Positions 1 through 8,045 are shown, numbered from the stretch's first letter. The stretch is DNA of 39,862 bases from Emergencia sp. (GCA_022767345.1 JALEOD010000063.1:1-39862), one strand, 5' to 3'. A program made the numbers and translations. The notes: a model not told the origin generated them from the sequence alone.

Positions 1-18
1 AGACGAATTGCTTATGGC

Positions 19-50
19 AAGTTAAGATGAGGAAAACCTCATTTTAACTT
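19..50. repeat. 14-bp inverted repeat (hairpin) near left edge
   Basis: Arms at 19-32 and 37-50 pair over 14 bp with a single G-T wobble around an AAAA loop. No T-run follows on either strand, so it is not a standard intrinsic terminator. It would lie in the 5' untranslated region of a transcript started leftward from the promoter at 91-119. Confidence 0.5.
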
Positions 51-90
51 GTACTAAATCTTGACATAGGACCAGTCTATATCAAAACTT

Positions 91-171
91 TGTCTATCTT
101 TACCTTAACATATGGTCAACAGAATATCGATGCAAAATAAATATTCTTTCATTTTTTTATAAATTATCAGT
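91..171 (-). promoter_or_regulatory. Leftward promoter with degenerate LytTR-type box; its gene lies outside the window
   Basis: On the minus strand a -35 TTGACC (114-119) and a weak -10 TAGACA (91-96) are separated by 17 bp. This region aligns without gaps to the promoter at 2597-2677, including the box: TGAAAGAATATTTATTTT here matches TGACCGAATATTTCTTTT there at 15 of 18 positions, at the same distance from the -35. The second, distal half (161-171) is poorly conserved. I infer another target of the LytTR regulator, or a decayed copy, driving a gene to the left of position 1. Confidence 0.5.
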
Positions 172-179
172 ATTCCTTA

Positions 180-208
180 TTCCGAGCCAAATGAATTTTG
201 GCTCGGAA
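180..208 (-). terminator. Hairpin after the small membrane protein gene
   Basis: A perfect 12-bp stem (180-191 with 197-208, loop 192-196) follows the stop of the gene at 267-455. Only a weak T-rich tail is present, so its termination strength is uncertain. It is the only stable hairpin between that gene and the left edge besides 19-50. Confidence 0.55.
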
Positions 209-266
209 CAAGATTTCTATTTCCATAACTGCATAATTTATATTTAGATTCCTTGTGATACCTAAT

Positions 267-455
267 TTAAATGAGATGAAAGAATGCAGCGGTACTTACA
301 ATTAAAAGCGGTGTTCCCACAATAAACCAAAAGTAGTCAATATACTTTCCAACCCTACTGCTCCAACTCTTGTTTCTATACCTATAAATCATGCTGCTCA
401 AAAGCATGCACTGCGTTATTACACATAGTAATAGCGTAAAATTTATTCTCTCCAT
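267..455 (-). CDS. Small two-helix membrane protein, possible immunity protein
   Basis: This 62-residue protein has two hydrophobic helices, about residues 5-25 and 40-60, joined by a short basic loop (RYRNKSWSSR). I do not recognise a named family. The gene starts 12 bp after the stop of the 345-residue secreted protein, behind a good ribosome site (AAAGGA), so the two are almost certainly co-transcribed and translated as a pair. A tiny membrane protein directly downstream of a secreted effector is the usual layout of immunity proteins for bacteriocin-like toxins; this is inference from position and size only. It could equally be an accessory or anchoring subunit. Confidence 0.6.
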   Translation of the reverse strand: MERINFTLLLCVITQCMLLSSMIYRYRNKSWSSRVGKYIDYFWFIVGTPLLIVSTAAFFHLI

Positions 456-467
456 ATCGCAATCCTT

Positions 468-1505
468 TTATTTAATACATCTCAATTCTATCTTCTTTCC
501 TTTATATTGTCTGCCTTCAACCCATCTACCACCTTGATGTTTGTAATATGCCCAGATTTCATAACCTACTGTAACCTGTGTATAGTTATACCCCATTACA
601 TCTGCAATCGTAGCAAACCCTGATACTATCCAAGATATATTTCCTAAAATAGGTATAAATTTAGAGCCTAATTTCTTTACTACAGCTTCAGTAATTTCTT
701 TTTTGGCTGCATAAGTTAATCCTTTTTCAACACTGCCACCTACGAAAGATGCCAAGCTAATTACACTGTTATCTAAAGTGCATCTCGCTGTCTCATCACT
801 TATCTTATGATTCTGCGGTTTAGTTGATGTCGTCGTTACAGTTACAGGATACGCTGTATTGTCAGTTATATCAGCAACCTGTACCAATGTGTTTCCTTCC
901 ACCTCATAGTGCGTATTGATTTTGTTCCCATTCACATCCTCAGCATACGCTGGCTCTATTATAGCAACAATTTCATCTTCTTCATTTAAAATATACACCC
1001 ATCCTTTCTGGCTCTGTTCTTTCTCTTCTGATCCAGCTTTAGCATTAATTATCTCAGCATAATAATCCTCTGATTTCATCAACTTATACCCAAATGGCAG
1101 TTCATGATGAAATGAATAACTTCTAGGCGCTATTTTATCTTTAAGTGTAACATCCGTTTGTATGCTTGTCAAAGGCACACCCTTTTCTTCTCGCTGTAGT
1201 GTTTTGAGTTTCAATGCTGCATGTCGTTCTCCTCCATATGTCATCACCCCTTCCTCTTCTGCAACGCCTTGTTTCAAACCAAGTTCTTTCGGCAGGTGTA
1301 CAGAAATATTCTCACCTTCAAAGGATGAATCCATTACAACAGCGATTTTAGGATTTTCAGGCAAAGTGAAATCAGCCAACATGTCTGGGCTTAAACTTGT
1401 TTTTGTCGATGGATTGACATTCTGTTCGCCTGCAAATGCTGGTAAAATTGTTGTTGCCATTAATGCAACACTTAACAAACAGCTTAAAAAAGTTCTTTTC
1501 TTCAT
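468..1505 (-). CDS. Secreted protein of unknown function with hydrophobic C-terminal domain (bacteriocin-like candidate)
   Basis: The 345-residue product starts with a clear Sec signal peptide (MKKR, hydrophobic core, cleavage near LPAFAG at about residue 25). A middle region (about 190-230) reads like the 'NGN..THYEVEGNTLVQ...YPVTV' segment I recall from other Gram-positive secreted proteins of unknown role. The last 100 residues form a Gly/Ala-rich hydrophobic stretch ending in a basic aromatic tail. The mature chain has exactly two cysteines, one before this domain (ARC) and one three residues from the end (RCIK), so a disulfide may bracket it. The ribosome site (GACGAGG) is weak. Co-transcription with the 62-residue membrane protein suggests an effector and immunity pair. 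An adhesin or structural surface protein is also possible. The 263 bp upstream (1506-1768) show no gene or strong promoter, so read-through from the gene at 1769-2563 is likely. Confidence 0.7.
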   Translation of the reverse strand: MKKRTFLSCLLSVALMATTILPAFAGEQNVNPSTKTSLSPDMLADFTLPENPKIAVVMDSSFEGENISVHLPKELGLKQGVAEEEGVMTYGGERHAALKLKTLQREEKGVPLTSIQTDVTLKDKIAPRSYSFHHELPFGYKLMKSEDYYAEIINAKAGSEEKEQSQKGWVYILNEEDEIVAIIEPAYAEDVNGNKINTHYEVEGNTLVQVADITDNTAYPVTVTTTSTKPQNHKISDETARCTLDNSVISLASFVGGSVEKGLTYAAKKEITEAVVKKLGSKFIPILGNISWIVSGFATIADVMGYNYTQVTVGYEIWAYYKHQGGRWVEGRQYKGKKIELRCIK

Positions 1506-1768
1506 TTCAGACCTCGTCTTTCTTCTTGACTTATTCTGCTTTATGCCTCATAATGAAGATAGAGTTTTTCTTAATATATGTTTTGTGGGTCCAATCACAT
1601 CATACTTTTGAAAAGCTCTTTCTTTTTATCTTCATAAAGCTTCAAGTCTTTTAGTTCTACAATTTGTACCCCTGTTTATCCCAATCCACCTATTTCCTTT
1701 ACATGATGTTCACTCTCCTTTCGCCAGTTTATTTATTTCAAGCAACTACTTAAAATCTGTTTCATTTT

Positions 1769-2563
1769 TTATGATATCTTTGTCAGATTCCAAGACTGTC
1801 TGACCTTAATCTGTTTTGCGGTCTTATTGATTGCCACATAACCGACTGCTGTGTTTAACTTATATTCTGACGGCACCTCTATCCTTCCATCTTTTCCCTT
1901 AAATGTATAATTGCAGTGCATATTTACATCGGACGCTCCAACGGTTTTTGCAGTTCTATCAGTAATTACCGGCTTAGATTTACTACAAGACCCAGTTACA
2001 ACAGACCAACTCACATCCGCAACACCACTGCGTTCCTCTATCCCATCAGCCGATAACGTATAATGATTCTCTAAACTCATACTTGCAGCAACATTGCTGA
2101 TGGTTACGCTCGCCCTTGCTGTAAAGTAGCGATTTCCGTAATCCTTCCACTGGTCGCTGCTGCCGGATGTTGCCATAGGCGAAATCTGAGGAACCTTTAA
2201 GGCTTGCCCCTCTTCTCTGTCGCTGAGTTCCACGGTAAGTGTGCAACCATCGCCTAAATCATAATTTCTAACTGCGTATGCCGCTCCATCAGGAAGCTGT
2301 TTCATCACCAAATCTCTTTCCTGCGAATTCAATAGTTCTACTGCTTCATCCATCTTTTCAGTCATAAATGCGTCCATTACGCCGCTTTCTGTTTCTTCAA
2401 TAACTGCTTTTTCTTCTGACTCTGTCAAATTCTGATTCAAAGCTGCTTTTAACTGCGATACGCTTTGAATTTTAGCTGGCTTACTTTCTGCAAATATACC
2501 AGTTACGGTTAAACTCATCGTCAAGGATAAGATTAGTAAAACATTAAATAATTTTCTCTTCAT
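1769..2563 (-). CDS. Secreted protein of unknown function, LytTR-regulated
   Basis: The 264-residue product has a Sec signal peptide (MKRKLF, hydrophobic core, cleavage near IFAES at about residue 25). An acidic helical region follows (about 30-90), then a beta-rich C-terminal half (about 130-264) with two cysteines (GSCSK and MHCNY). I recognise no family or catalytic motif. It is the first gene after the kinase and has its own regulated promoter carrying the same 18-bp box as the response-regulator promoter, so it is probably a main output of the two-component system. The start is ATG at 2563, behind AAGAAAGG at somewhat long spacing. Codon use and signal peptide look normal, so this is a real gene. 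Confidence 0.75.
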   Translation of the reverse strand: MKRKLFNVLLILSLTMSLTVTGIFAESKPAKIQSVSQLKAALNQNLTESEEKAVIEETESGVMDAFMTEKMDEAVELLNSQERDLVMKQLPDGAAYAVRNYDLGDGCTLTVELSDREEGQALKVPQISPMATSGSSDQWKDYGNRYFTARASVTISNVAASMSLENHYTLSADGIEERSGVADVSWSVVTGSCSKSKPVITDRTAKTVGASDVNMHCNYTFKGKDGRIEVPSEYKLNTAVGYVAINKTAKQIKVRQSWNLTKIS

Positions 2564-2596
2564 TTTATTTTCTGAACCTTTCTTTATTGTTTATGT

Positions 2597-2677
2597 TTTC
2601 TATCTTCACCTTACCACGGGGTCAACAGATTTTCAATCTAAAAGAAATATTCGGTCAATTTTAGAAATATTTGGTCA
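2597..2677 (-). promoter_or_regulatory. LytTR-type direct-repeat operator and promoter of the 264-residue secreted protein
   Basis: Read on the minus strand, TGACCAAATATTTCT (2663-2677) and TGACCGAATATTTCT (2643-2657) are direct repeats with a 20-bp period. They are followed by -35 TTGACC (2620-2625), a 17-bp spacer and a weak -10 TAGAAA (2597-2602). The distal half overlaps the kinase stop codon (TGA at 2675-2677). Paired direct repeats about two helical turns apart, upstream of a weak promoter, are the usual arrangement for AgrA/PlnC/ComE-type LytTR activators. Binding by the local regulator is inferred. Confidence 0.7.
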
Positions 2678-3997
2678 TAATTTTCCTGTTTCTTCCATTT
2701 TTGCGTCTCGCAGTCGTATATTTGTGACTACCATCTGGCTATTCTTGTCATATTCCCACCAGACCCTTCCTCCATTTCTAGCCGCTGCTTCCTGCATATT
2801 CTTTGTGCCGAGACCATGTCTTTCCTTATTTTGCTTCGTTGTAAGAATATATCCATCAGAAATTGCAGGCTCCGTGCTTGCCTGATTCCAAATGGTGATA
2901 AACAGAAAATCGCCCTGATTGCCCACCTTGCACTCTATCACCTGCTCCCCGTCGCATTTACATGCCGCTTCATAAGCATTGTCCAGTGCATTAGACAGAA
3001 TGACGCATAAGTCTGTCATAGCAACTGATATTCGCTCTGGAAAAAAACCATTAAAGTGCAGCTTAATCCCAGCCTCTTTACATTTTTTGTAATACTGATT
3101 CGCAATAGCGTCACAAATCATATTGCCGGTGCTGATGTAGTATGCTCTTTCTTTTACATCGTAAATTTGGCGAAGATATTCCCCCAGTTCTTCCATCTCA
3201 CCTTTGTCATATAAACTTGTCAGAGTATCCAGATGCTTATTGAAATCATGTCTGAATTTTTTCGACTCTTCGTTGGCATCCCCCATCAGGCGATACTGCT
3301 CTACCTGCTCTTCAATGCAGCGTTCCTTTAAAAGCACCTCCTGTTTCAAACGCTTTTTTTGGAAAAAAATAAATACTACCGCAAACATAAAGCCGATGGT
3401 AATAAAAGCAGTTACTGCATCTTTAATTGAATTTGCACCCTGATACACCATTGCATCATCTGTATCTCCTGCACCCAAATGAATCCATTCTAATGGAAAA
3501 ATATCTAGGACAATAGAAAATAATATATATATATAAGAATTTATACTAATAGCCGCATCATGAATTTTGTCTCTCTTATTATAGAAAAGTCTAATTAACA
3601 AACAAAAAAACATAGCTGTAATAACTTGTGCACAAATGGTATACCAGCTAGAATTCGCATAAAATGCACGACTCTTGAAAAGCACTAACATTACACCATC
3701 AGCTAAATGAATAATCGGCATCGTCACCGCAAAGTACGCAACCCCTAACCCAAAAAGATTCCAACGGTTCCCCTTCAATAGAATCATCGGCAAGATACAG
3801 ATACTGTGAGAAAACAGCCATACCACGTTATAAGGCAGCACATCAATGTAGAACAACATCACAACAAAGGTCGCCACAACAATTCCCGCCCCAATAACAA
3901 CAGAGCTGCGAGTTTTCCGAAACTCGCAGCCTAATATAAATCGAAACAGCAAAAATACATTCAGTAAATCCAAAAGTAAAATGATAGCTGTAGTCAT
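2675..3997 (-). CDS. AgrC-type sensor histidine kinase (GHKL ATPase)
   Basis: The 440-residue product has about six membrane helices in residues 1-212, then a coiled linker and a kinase core. Visible motifs are the phospho-accepting His250 in FRHDFNKH, the N-box around Asn336-Asn340 (NALDNAYEAA), and the G-box HGLGTKN at 394-400. This is the HPK10/AgrC-ComD-PlnB class, which senses secreted peptides and phosphorylates a LytTR regulator. It starts 11 bp after the regulator gene, and its ribosome site (AAAGGAG) overlaps the regulator stop. No AgrB processing protease or AgrD propeptide is visible in the window, so the ligand is unknown. Confidence 0.9.
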   Translation of the reverse strand: MTTAIILLLDLLNVFLLFRFILGCEFRKTRSSVVIGAGIVVATFVVMLFYIDVLPYNVVWLFSHSICILPMILLKGNRWNLFGLGVAYFAVTMPIIHLADGVMLVLFKSRAFYANSSWYTICAQVITAMFFCLLIRLFYNKRDKIHDAAISINSYIYILFSIVLDIFPLEWIHLGAGDTDDAMVYQGANSIKDAVTAFITIGFMFAVVFIFFQKKRLKQEVLLKERCIEEQVEQYRLMGDANEESKKFRHDFNKHLDTLTSLYDKGEMEELGEYLRQIYDVKERAYYISTGNMICDAIANQYYKKCKEAGIKLHFNGFFPERISVAMTDLCVILSNALDNAYEAACKCDGEQVIECKVGNQGDFLFITIWNQASTEPAISDGYILTTKQNKERHGLGTKNMQEAAARNGGRVWWEYDKNSQMVVTNIRLRDAKMEETGKL

Positions 3998-4008
3998 GAC
4001 AGTCTCCT

Positions 4009-4743
4009 TTAGATATACTTCTGCACCTTCTCACAGTAAGCTGCATACTTCTCAAAGCATTCCTTTTTTCTGCGCCGGCTGACTGAAAATTCCCTGTCAC
4101 AGGATTCTCCGCCCGGCTTTTCCAAGATACCCCGCAAAAGAATTCTATCATCTCGAAATGTGCTGATATGCTTGCAGTTAATAATCTGTCCGCTGCTGAT
4201 ACAGATAAATCCCAGCGGTTCAAGCCTTGCTGCAAGTTCTTTCATCCTATGCTTGCCGATATTCTTCACATTGCCGTCTTTCAGATGTACATCCGCATAG
4301 CCGGAATCAGCTGTGATCCACAGAATTTCATCTAAACAGCCGCGGCTTCCATCGGGATAAGTAAAATGCTTATTCGCGAAAATCAAATTAACACCTGTAT
4401 CCAGATAAGCAGATAAATCGGAAAATCGCACCGGCTTGATTAAAAATCCGATGACATTGACGTTAAATGCTCTGGACATATTTTCCGGATAGTTGGTCGC
4501 AAAGATAACCAGCGGCCCGTTCCCCCGTCTTGCCAGCTCATTTTTAATCTCAATGCCGTTCACCTCGCCCATCTCTACATCAAGAATCAGAATGTCCGCC
4601 TCCAAAGGCTCTGCCAGAATCTCCTTAGGATTCATTGTAGTCTCTATTTCCGCGGCAATTTCCTTTTCCTGAAAATAACGAATGCACAGCGTTTCCAGCT
4701 TCTGAATTTCACTAATCTGGTCATCACAAATGATAATCTTCAT
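4009..4743 (-). CDS. LytTR-family response regulator (AgrA-like)
   Basis: This 244-residue regulator has an N-terminal receiver domain with acidic pair Asp7-Asp8, phospho-acceptor Asp55 (LDVEMG) and conserved Lys103 (LIKP), and a C-terminal LytTR DNA-binding domain (about 140-240). It is the first gene of a regulator-kinase operon. Its own promoter carries the same 20-bp-period repeat found upstream of the secreted protein at 1769-2563, which implies positive autoregulation, as is usual for quorum-sensing regulators of this class. Start ATG at 4743 follows GGAGGTTACCT. Target assignment is inferred from the shared boxes. Confidence 0.9.
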   Translation of the reverse strand: MKIIICDDQISEIQKLETLCIRYFQEKEIAAEIETTMNPKEILAEPLEADILILDVEMGEVNGIEIKNELARRGNGPLVIFATNYPENMSRAFNVNVIGFLIKPVRFSDLSAYLDTGVNLIFANKHFTYPDGSRGCLDEILWITADSGYADVHLKDGNVKNIGKHRMKELAARLEPLGFICISSGQIINCKHISTFRDDRILLRGILEKPGGESCDREFSVSRRRKKECFEKYAAYCEKVQKYI

Positions 4744-4823
4744 AGGTAACCTCCAAAGGTATTACATATTACGATATCATTTTACCATAAAAGCAAATAT
4801 CAGAAAAGTATCTTCTTTTATCT

Positions 4824-4893
4824 ATTATACAATATGGCAAATCCCCCTACAACAAAAAAGAAATATTCGGTCATTTTTTTCAATATCTGGTCA
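4824..4893 (-). promoter_or_regulatory. LytTR-type direct-repeat operator and promoter of the regulator-kinase operon
   Basis: On the minus strand, TGACCAGATATTGA (starting at 4893) and TGACCGAATATTTCTTTT (starting at 4873) repeat with a 20-bp period. The second half is identical over 18 bp to the box at 2640-2657. A promoter follows: -35 TTGTAG (4847-4852), 17-bp spacer, consensus -10 TATAAT (4824-4829). The box is 11 bp closer to its -35 than at the 264-residue gene, about one helical turn, so it keeps the same face of the DNA. Confidence 0.7.
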
Positions 4894-4916
4894 AGATTTA
4901 GGATATTTTTACATTT

Positions 4917-5624
4917 TTAAGTCAAATCGTAACTGTATTCCAGCAATTTCACCGACTTTTTATATAGCAGCACATTTACAACAATCACTGCTAAATCCAC
5001 AGCAATCCCAATCCAAAAACCGCTTTTTCCAAGCAGCAGCTGCCATTTTGACAGGAAAGTGATGCCGGCTAAGGCTGCTCCAAAAATAATCACAGAAACC
5101 AGCATTGCCAAAAGCATCATGGCCTGCTTGCGCTTTCCGGTAACTACATGACCCAGCGCCAGTTCTACAGTCATAGTCAAAAGGCAAAGGATCGCCGCAT
5201 AAATAAACGGCGTAATCATATCAATGCCGCAGCTGATGCCCACCTGCCACGGCTCCATACCCGCAATCTGCTGTGCGTCCATGCTTCCGCTCAGATACTC
5301 TGCCAAATCGACAAAATGGTTAGGAAGCATCAGCCCTACAGCAAGTCCCATACTGATCAGCCACAAAATACTGCACCAGATTAGAAAAGCAATCAACTTT
5401 CCCGCTGTTAACGCTCTCGCCGAAAAAGGCAGTGTCATCAGCAGCTCTGCGTCGTCGCCAAAAAGTGTTTTCCCATATAGTTTATAAAGGCCATGGCCCA
5501 AAATCAAAACCAGCACAACCATCATCGGCGGCCAAAGAAATATGCCTGTAGCCAGCGCCAGCACCGAACTGCCAATATGACCCGCTAACATTTCCATATG
5601 AATCTGCACAGATTTCATCGTCAT
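4917..5624 (-). CDS. ABC-2-type transporter permease
   Basis: The 235-residue membrane protein has about six hydrophobic helices and no catalytic motif, and looks like a permease of the ABC-2 superfamily that pairs with the ATPase at 6907-7632. The segment 'DDAELLMTLPFSARALTAGK' in the first cytoplasmic loop is typical of these permeases, where it contacts the ATPase. Its ATG overlaps the stop of the preceding WG-repeat gene (ATGA), indicating translational coupling. It is the last gene of the GntR operon. The substrate is unknown; relatives export peptides, antibiotics or act in envelope stress. Confidence 0.75.
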   Translation of the reverse strand: MTMKSVQIHMEMLAGHIGSSVLALATGIFLWPPMMVVLVLILGHGLYKLYGKTLFGDDAELLMTLPFSARALTAGKLIAFLIWCSILWLISMGLAVGLMLPNHFVDLAEYLSGSMDAQQIAGMEPWQVGISCGIDMITPFIYAAILCLLTMTVELALGHVVTGKRKQAMMLLAMLVSVIIFGAALAGITFLSKWQLLLGKSGFWIGIAVDLAVIVVNVLLYKKSVKLLEYSYDLT

Positions 5625-6892
5625 TTTCCTTGCCCCCTTTCCAGCTGCAGTACACCGAATTTTTCCCCTCGAACAACCACAGCCTTTCCGTCTTTCGCCA
5701 GATAAATCTCATCAAAGACAGGTTTCACAATCCATTTGCCCCTCTCATCTGCCACACCGCATTTTTCTCCGTCGCAGATTACTACACGGTCATCTACAAA
5801 ACCAGCTTTCCATCCGGTAAAAAAATCATTCAATGGAAAAACTTCCTCCGACAAAGTCTTTTCAAAAAGGACACGGCCATCTCTGTCAATACAATAAACT
5901 TTCTTTCCGGAAGCATAAATCATCGCTTTCCCCTCGGAAAAATCGGAAGCAAAATCGGCATTCTTTGTTTCAATAACCTGCTTTCCACTCTTGTCAAAAT
6001 ATCCTCTCGGCAAAAGCCCGTTGTCGTTTATATTTCCCTCTATATTGCGTTTTTCCTTAACACCGTAAAATAGACCTTCTGACAGATTGGCAGAAAAGTA
6101 CGTGCTGTCATTAAAGACCGCACCGCCCATGGCAATATTCATATCTTCATCTAAAAACACGGTTCCTGAAACAAATCCCATATATGTTTCGCTGAAAGAA
6201 AAATCTACGATAGCCTTATACCAGCCTTCATACCACTGACTAATCTTAGCGCAAGTATAAGGCAGCTGCTTATACTCTCCGGTCTTCACATCATATAATT
6301 TATTAAACGTATTCACATCATCACCGACAGCTACATAACGGTTATCGACGCCTTCTATTCTTCGTCTCGCAGAAGTCTCTATCATCGTATTCCCCTGCAG
6401 ATCCACCAATCTGTAGCCGCCGTCTTTTCCTTTATGAAGCACTGCGTATGTATCAGACAGTTCCATCAGCACCTCACTCTGCCACAGGTTTTTATTTTTA
6501 AATATGACTTCCTTTTTCTCATTGACATATGTGCTTTGCGTGCCTTCTACAATCTCCCAGATTTCTTTTTCCTTTTCTCCCAGGTAGTCATTGAAAATCC
6601 CATAATCTGACATTGCCGATGTGTTTCTAAAATCTGCCAGTTCCGACGCTCTAACCGCCGGGTCAGCACCTCCTGTATTTCTAAAATAGTAATCAGCATA
6701 ATTAACAACGGTCTGATTTTCAGTCAGCGGCACTTCCCACGTAAACTCCCGCAGATAAGCGATTTCTTCCTCCTGCGCCGAAGCTGCACGCCAGCCTGCT
6801 GCTCCGCAAATTACCGCAAGAGCCAGCACCCCTGCGCCAAGGCCCGCACATATCCATGTCCACTTTTCCGTTCCTTTCAACTTGCCGTTCAT
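5621..6892 (-). CDS. Membrane-anchored WG-repeat protein
   Basis: The 423-residue product has an N-terminal membrane anchor (about residues 12-33) and a long extracytoplasmic part. From about residue 150 it shows degenerate WG (KWG) beta-repeats: 'YRLVDLQGNTMIE', 'GYFDKSGKQVIET', 'YCIDRDGRVLFEK', 'CGVADERGKWIVKPVFDEI' and 'KFGVLQL'. WG repeats are thought to mediate binding. It lies between the ATPase and the permease, starts behind AGGAGG, and overlaps the permease start, so it is probably an extracellular partner of the transporter. The first 130 residues are not recognisable. Function is unknown. Confidence 0.75.
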   Translation of the reverse strand: MNGKLKGTEKWTWICAGLGAGVLALAVICGAAGWRAASAQEEEIAYLREFTWEVPLTENQTVVNYADYYFRNTGGADPAVRASELADFRNTSAMSDYGIFNDYLGEKEKEIWEIVEGTQSTYVNEKKEVIFKNKNLWQSEVLMELSDTYAVLHKGKDGGYRLVDLQGNTMIETSARRRIEGVDNRYVAVGDDVNTFNKLYDVKTGEYKQLPYTCAKISQWYEGWYKAIVDFSFSETYMGFVSGTVFLDEDMNIAMGGAVFNDSTYFSANLSEGLFYGVKEKRNIEGNINDNGLLPRGYFDKSGKQVIETKNADFASDFSEGKAMIYASGKKVYCIDRDGRVLFEKTLSEEVFPLNDFFTGWKAGFVDDRVVICDGEKCGVADERGKWIVKPVFDEIYLAKDGKAVVVRGEKFGVLQLERGQGK

Positions 6893-6906
6893 AAGATTTC
6901 TGCCTC

Positions 6907-7632
6907 CTAAAAAATCTGCTTCACAGCTTCTTCTAAATTACTGCCAAACCTTGCCCGCACATCATCACAAGGCTCAAACATTGCAACACTGCCGTCTTTT
7001 AAAACGATTACCGAGTCAAATAAACGCTCCACCTCTGAAATCAGATGCGTCGCCACCAAAATCGTTCCTTTTGTGTCAAAGCTTTCCAAAATCACATCCA
7101 GCACCTGATCTCTCGCCTTAACGTCCACCCCACCCAGAGGCTCGTCCAGCAAATAAAGACTCGCCTTTCTGCTCATGGCTAAGCTGATTTGCACTTTATC
7201 TATCATGCCCTTTGACATTTCCTGAAAAGGGGTCTTACTGTCTATCTCAAAGCTGTCCATCAGCTGCTCAAAATGTGCCTCATCAAAATCCTCAAAATAG
7301 TTCCTGTAGATTTCTTTAATTTCTCCTGCTGTACGCTTCAGCGAAAAAGCCGGCCGATCCGGCAGATAGGATACTTTCGCCTTGCTGAAAGCACCGGGCC
7401 TCATGCCGTCTATTAAAACTTCTCCCTCATAGCCGGTATAGAGCCCTGCCAAAATTTTCAAAAGCGTAGTCTTGCCGCTGCCGTTAGCGCCCAATAGTCC
7501 GATAATCCGCCCTCTGGAAATTTCCAAATTCACATCCCGCAGCGCCGCCACAGTCCCAAAATTCTTTCTAAGCCCGCAAATCCGCACAATAGGCGGTTCT
7601 TCAACCAAAGTCAATGTTCTTTCCATCATCAT
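6907..7632 (-). CDS. ABC transporter ATP-binding protein
   Basis: This 241-residue ATPase has Walker A (GANGSGKTTLLK), a degenerate signature (EMSKGMIDKVQ in place of LSGGQ, as in many ABC-2 exporters), Walker B (LYLLDEPLGGVD) and the switch His (LVATH). The 5' end has three in-frame ATG codons (7624-7632) behind AAGGGGA, so the start may be off by one or two residues. It lies 6 bp after the GntR gene and presumably powers the permease at 4917-5624. The substrate cannot be read from the sequence. Confidence 0.9.
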   Translation of the reverse strand: MMMERTLTLVEEPPIVRICGLRKNFGTVAALRDVNLEISRGRIIGLLGANGSGKTTLLKILAGLYTGYEGEVLIDGMRPGAFSKAKVSYLPDRPAFSLKRTAGEIKEIYRNYFEDFDEAHFEQLMDSFEIDSKTPFQEMSKGMIDKVQISLAMSRKASLYLLDEPLGGVDVKARDQVLDVILESFDTKGTILVATHLISEVERLFDSVIVLKDGSVAMFEPCDDVRARFGSNLEEAVKQIF

Positions 7633-7638
7633 TTCCCC

Positions 7639-8016
7639 TTATACTGCTGCGCTTTCTTCTGCCTCAGTCCCTCGAAAAAAATCTTCAATCTGCCCTTTAG
7701 AAAAGCCCAGTTCCTTCATTTTCTGCAAAAAATCCCCAACAACTTTCTGCGCTGCTTCCTCACGGGCTGTGTCGATCACACTTCTGTCTTCGGTTACAAA
7801 ACGACCGCTGGTTCGCTCGGAAATCAAAATTCCTTCTCGCTCCAGTTCCGACAGCGCTCTTTGCATCGTATTGGGATTCACCCCAAAGTCTTCCGCAAGT
7901 TCCCGCACTGCAGCCACCTTTGCGCCCGGCGCAAGCTCTCCGGAAATAACTGCCGCCCGAATCTTATCCATAATCTGCATATATATCGGTAGATTCTCGT
8001 TTAAAATCTTATCCAT
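7639..8016 (-). CDS. GntR-family (YtrA-type) transcriptional regulator
   Basis: The 125-residue protein has an N-terminal winged-helix domain (about 10-75; 'LPIYMQIMDKIRAAVISGEL' and 'VNPNTMQRALSELEREG') and a short helical tail of about 45 residues with no ligand-binding domain. This is the YtrA subfamily, which typically represses its own ABC transporter operon. It heads the four-gene operon, and an imperfect dyad overlaps its promoter. The inducer is unknown; several relatives respond to cell-wall antibiotics. Confidence 0.9.
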   Translation of the reverse strand: MDKILNENLPIYMQIMDKIRAAVISGELAPGAKVAAVRELAEDFGVNPNTMQRALSELEREGILISERTSGRFVTEDRSVIDTAREEAAQKVVGDFLQKMKELGFSKGQIEDFFRGTEAEESAAV

Positions 8017-8045
8017 TGGTCGTTTCTCTTTCTCTTTCGTATCAT

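Noticed and set aside
1506-1768. Possible signalling-peptide gene between the two secreted-protein genes
   Set aside because: The strong ribosome site (AAAGGAG near 1725) leads to ATG followed at once by a stop, and other frames give only short pieces without start codons or AgrD-like features.
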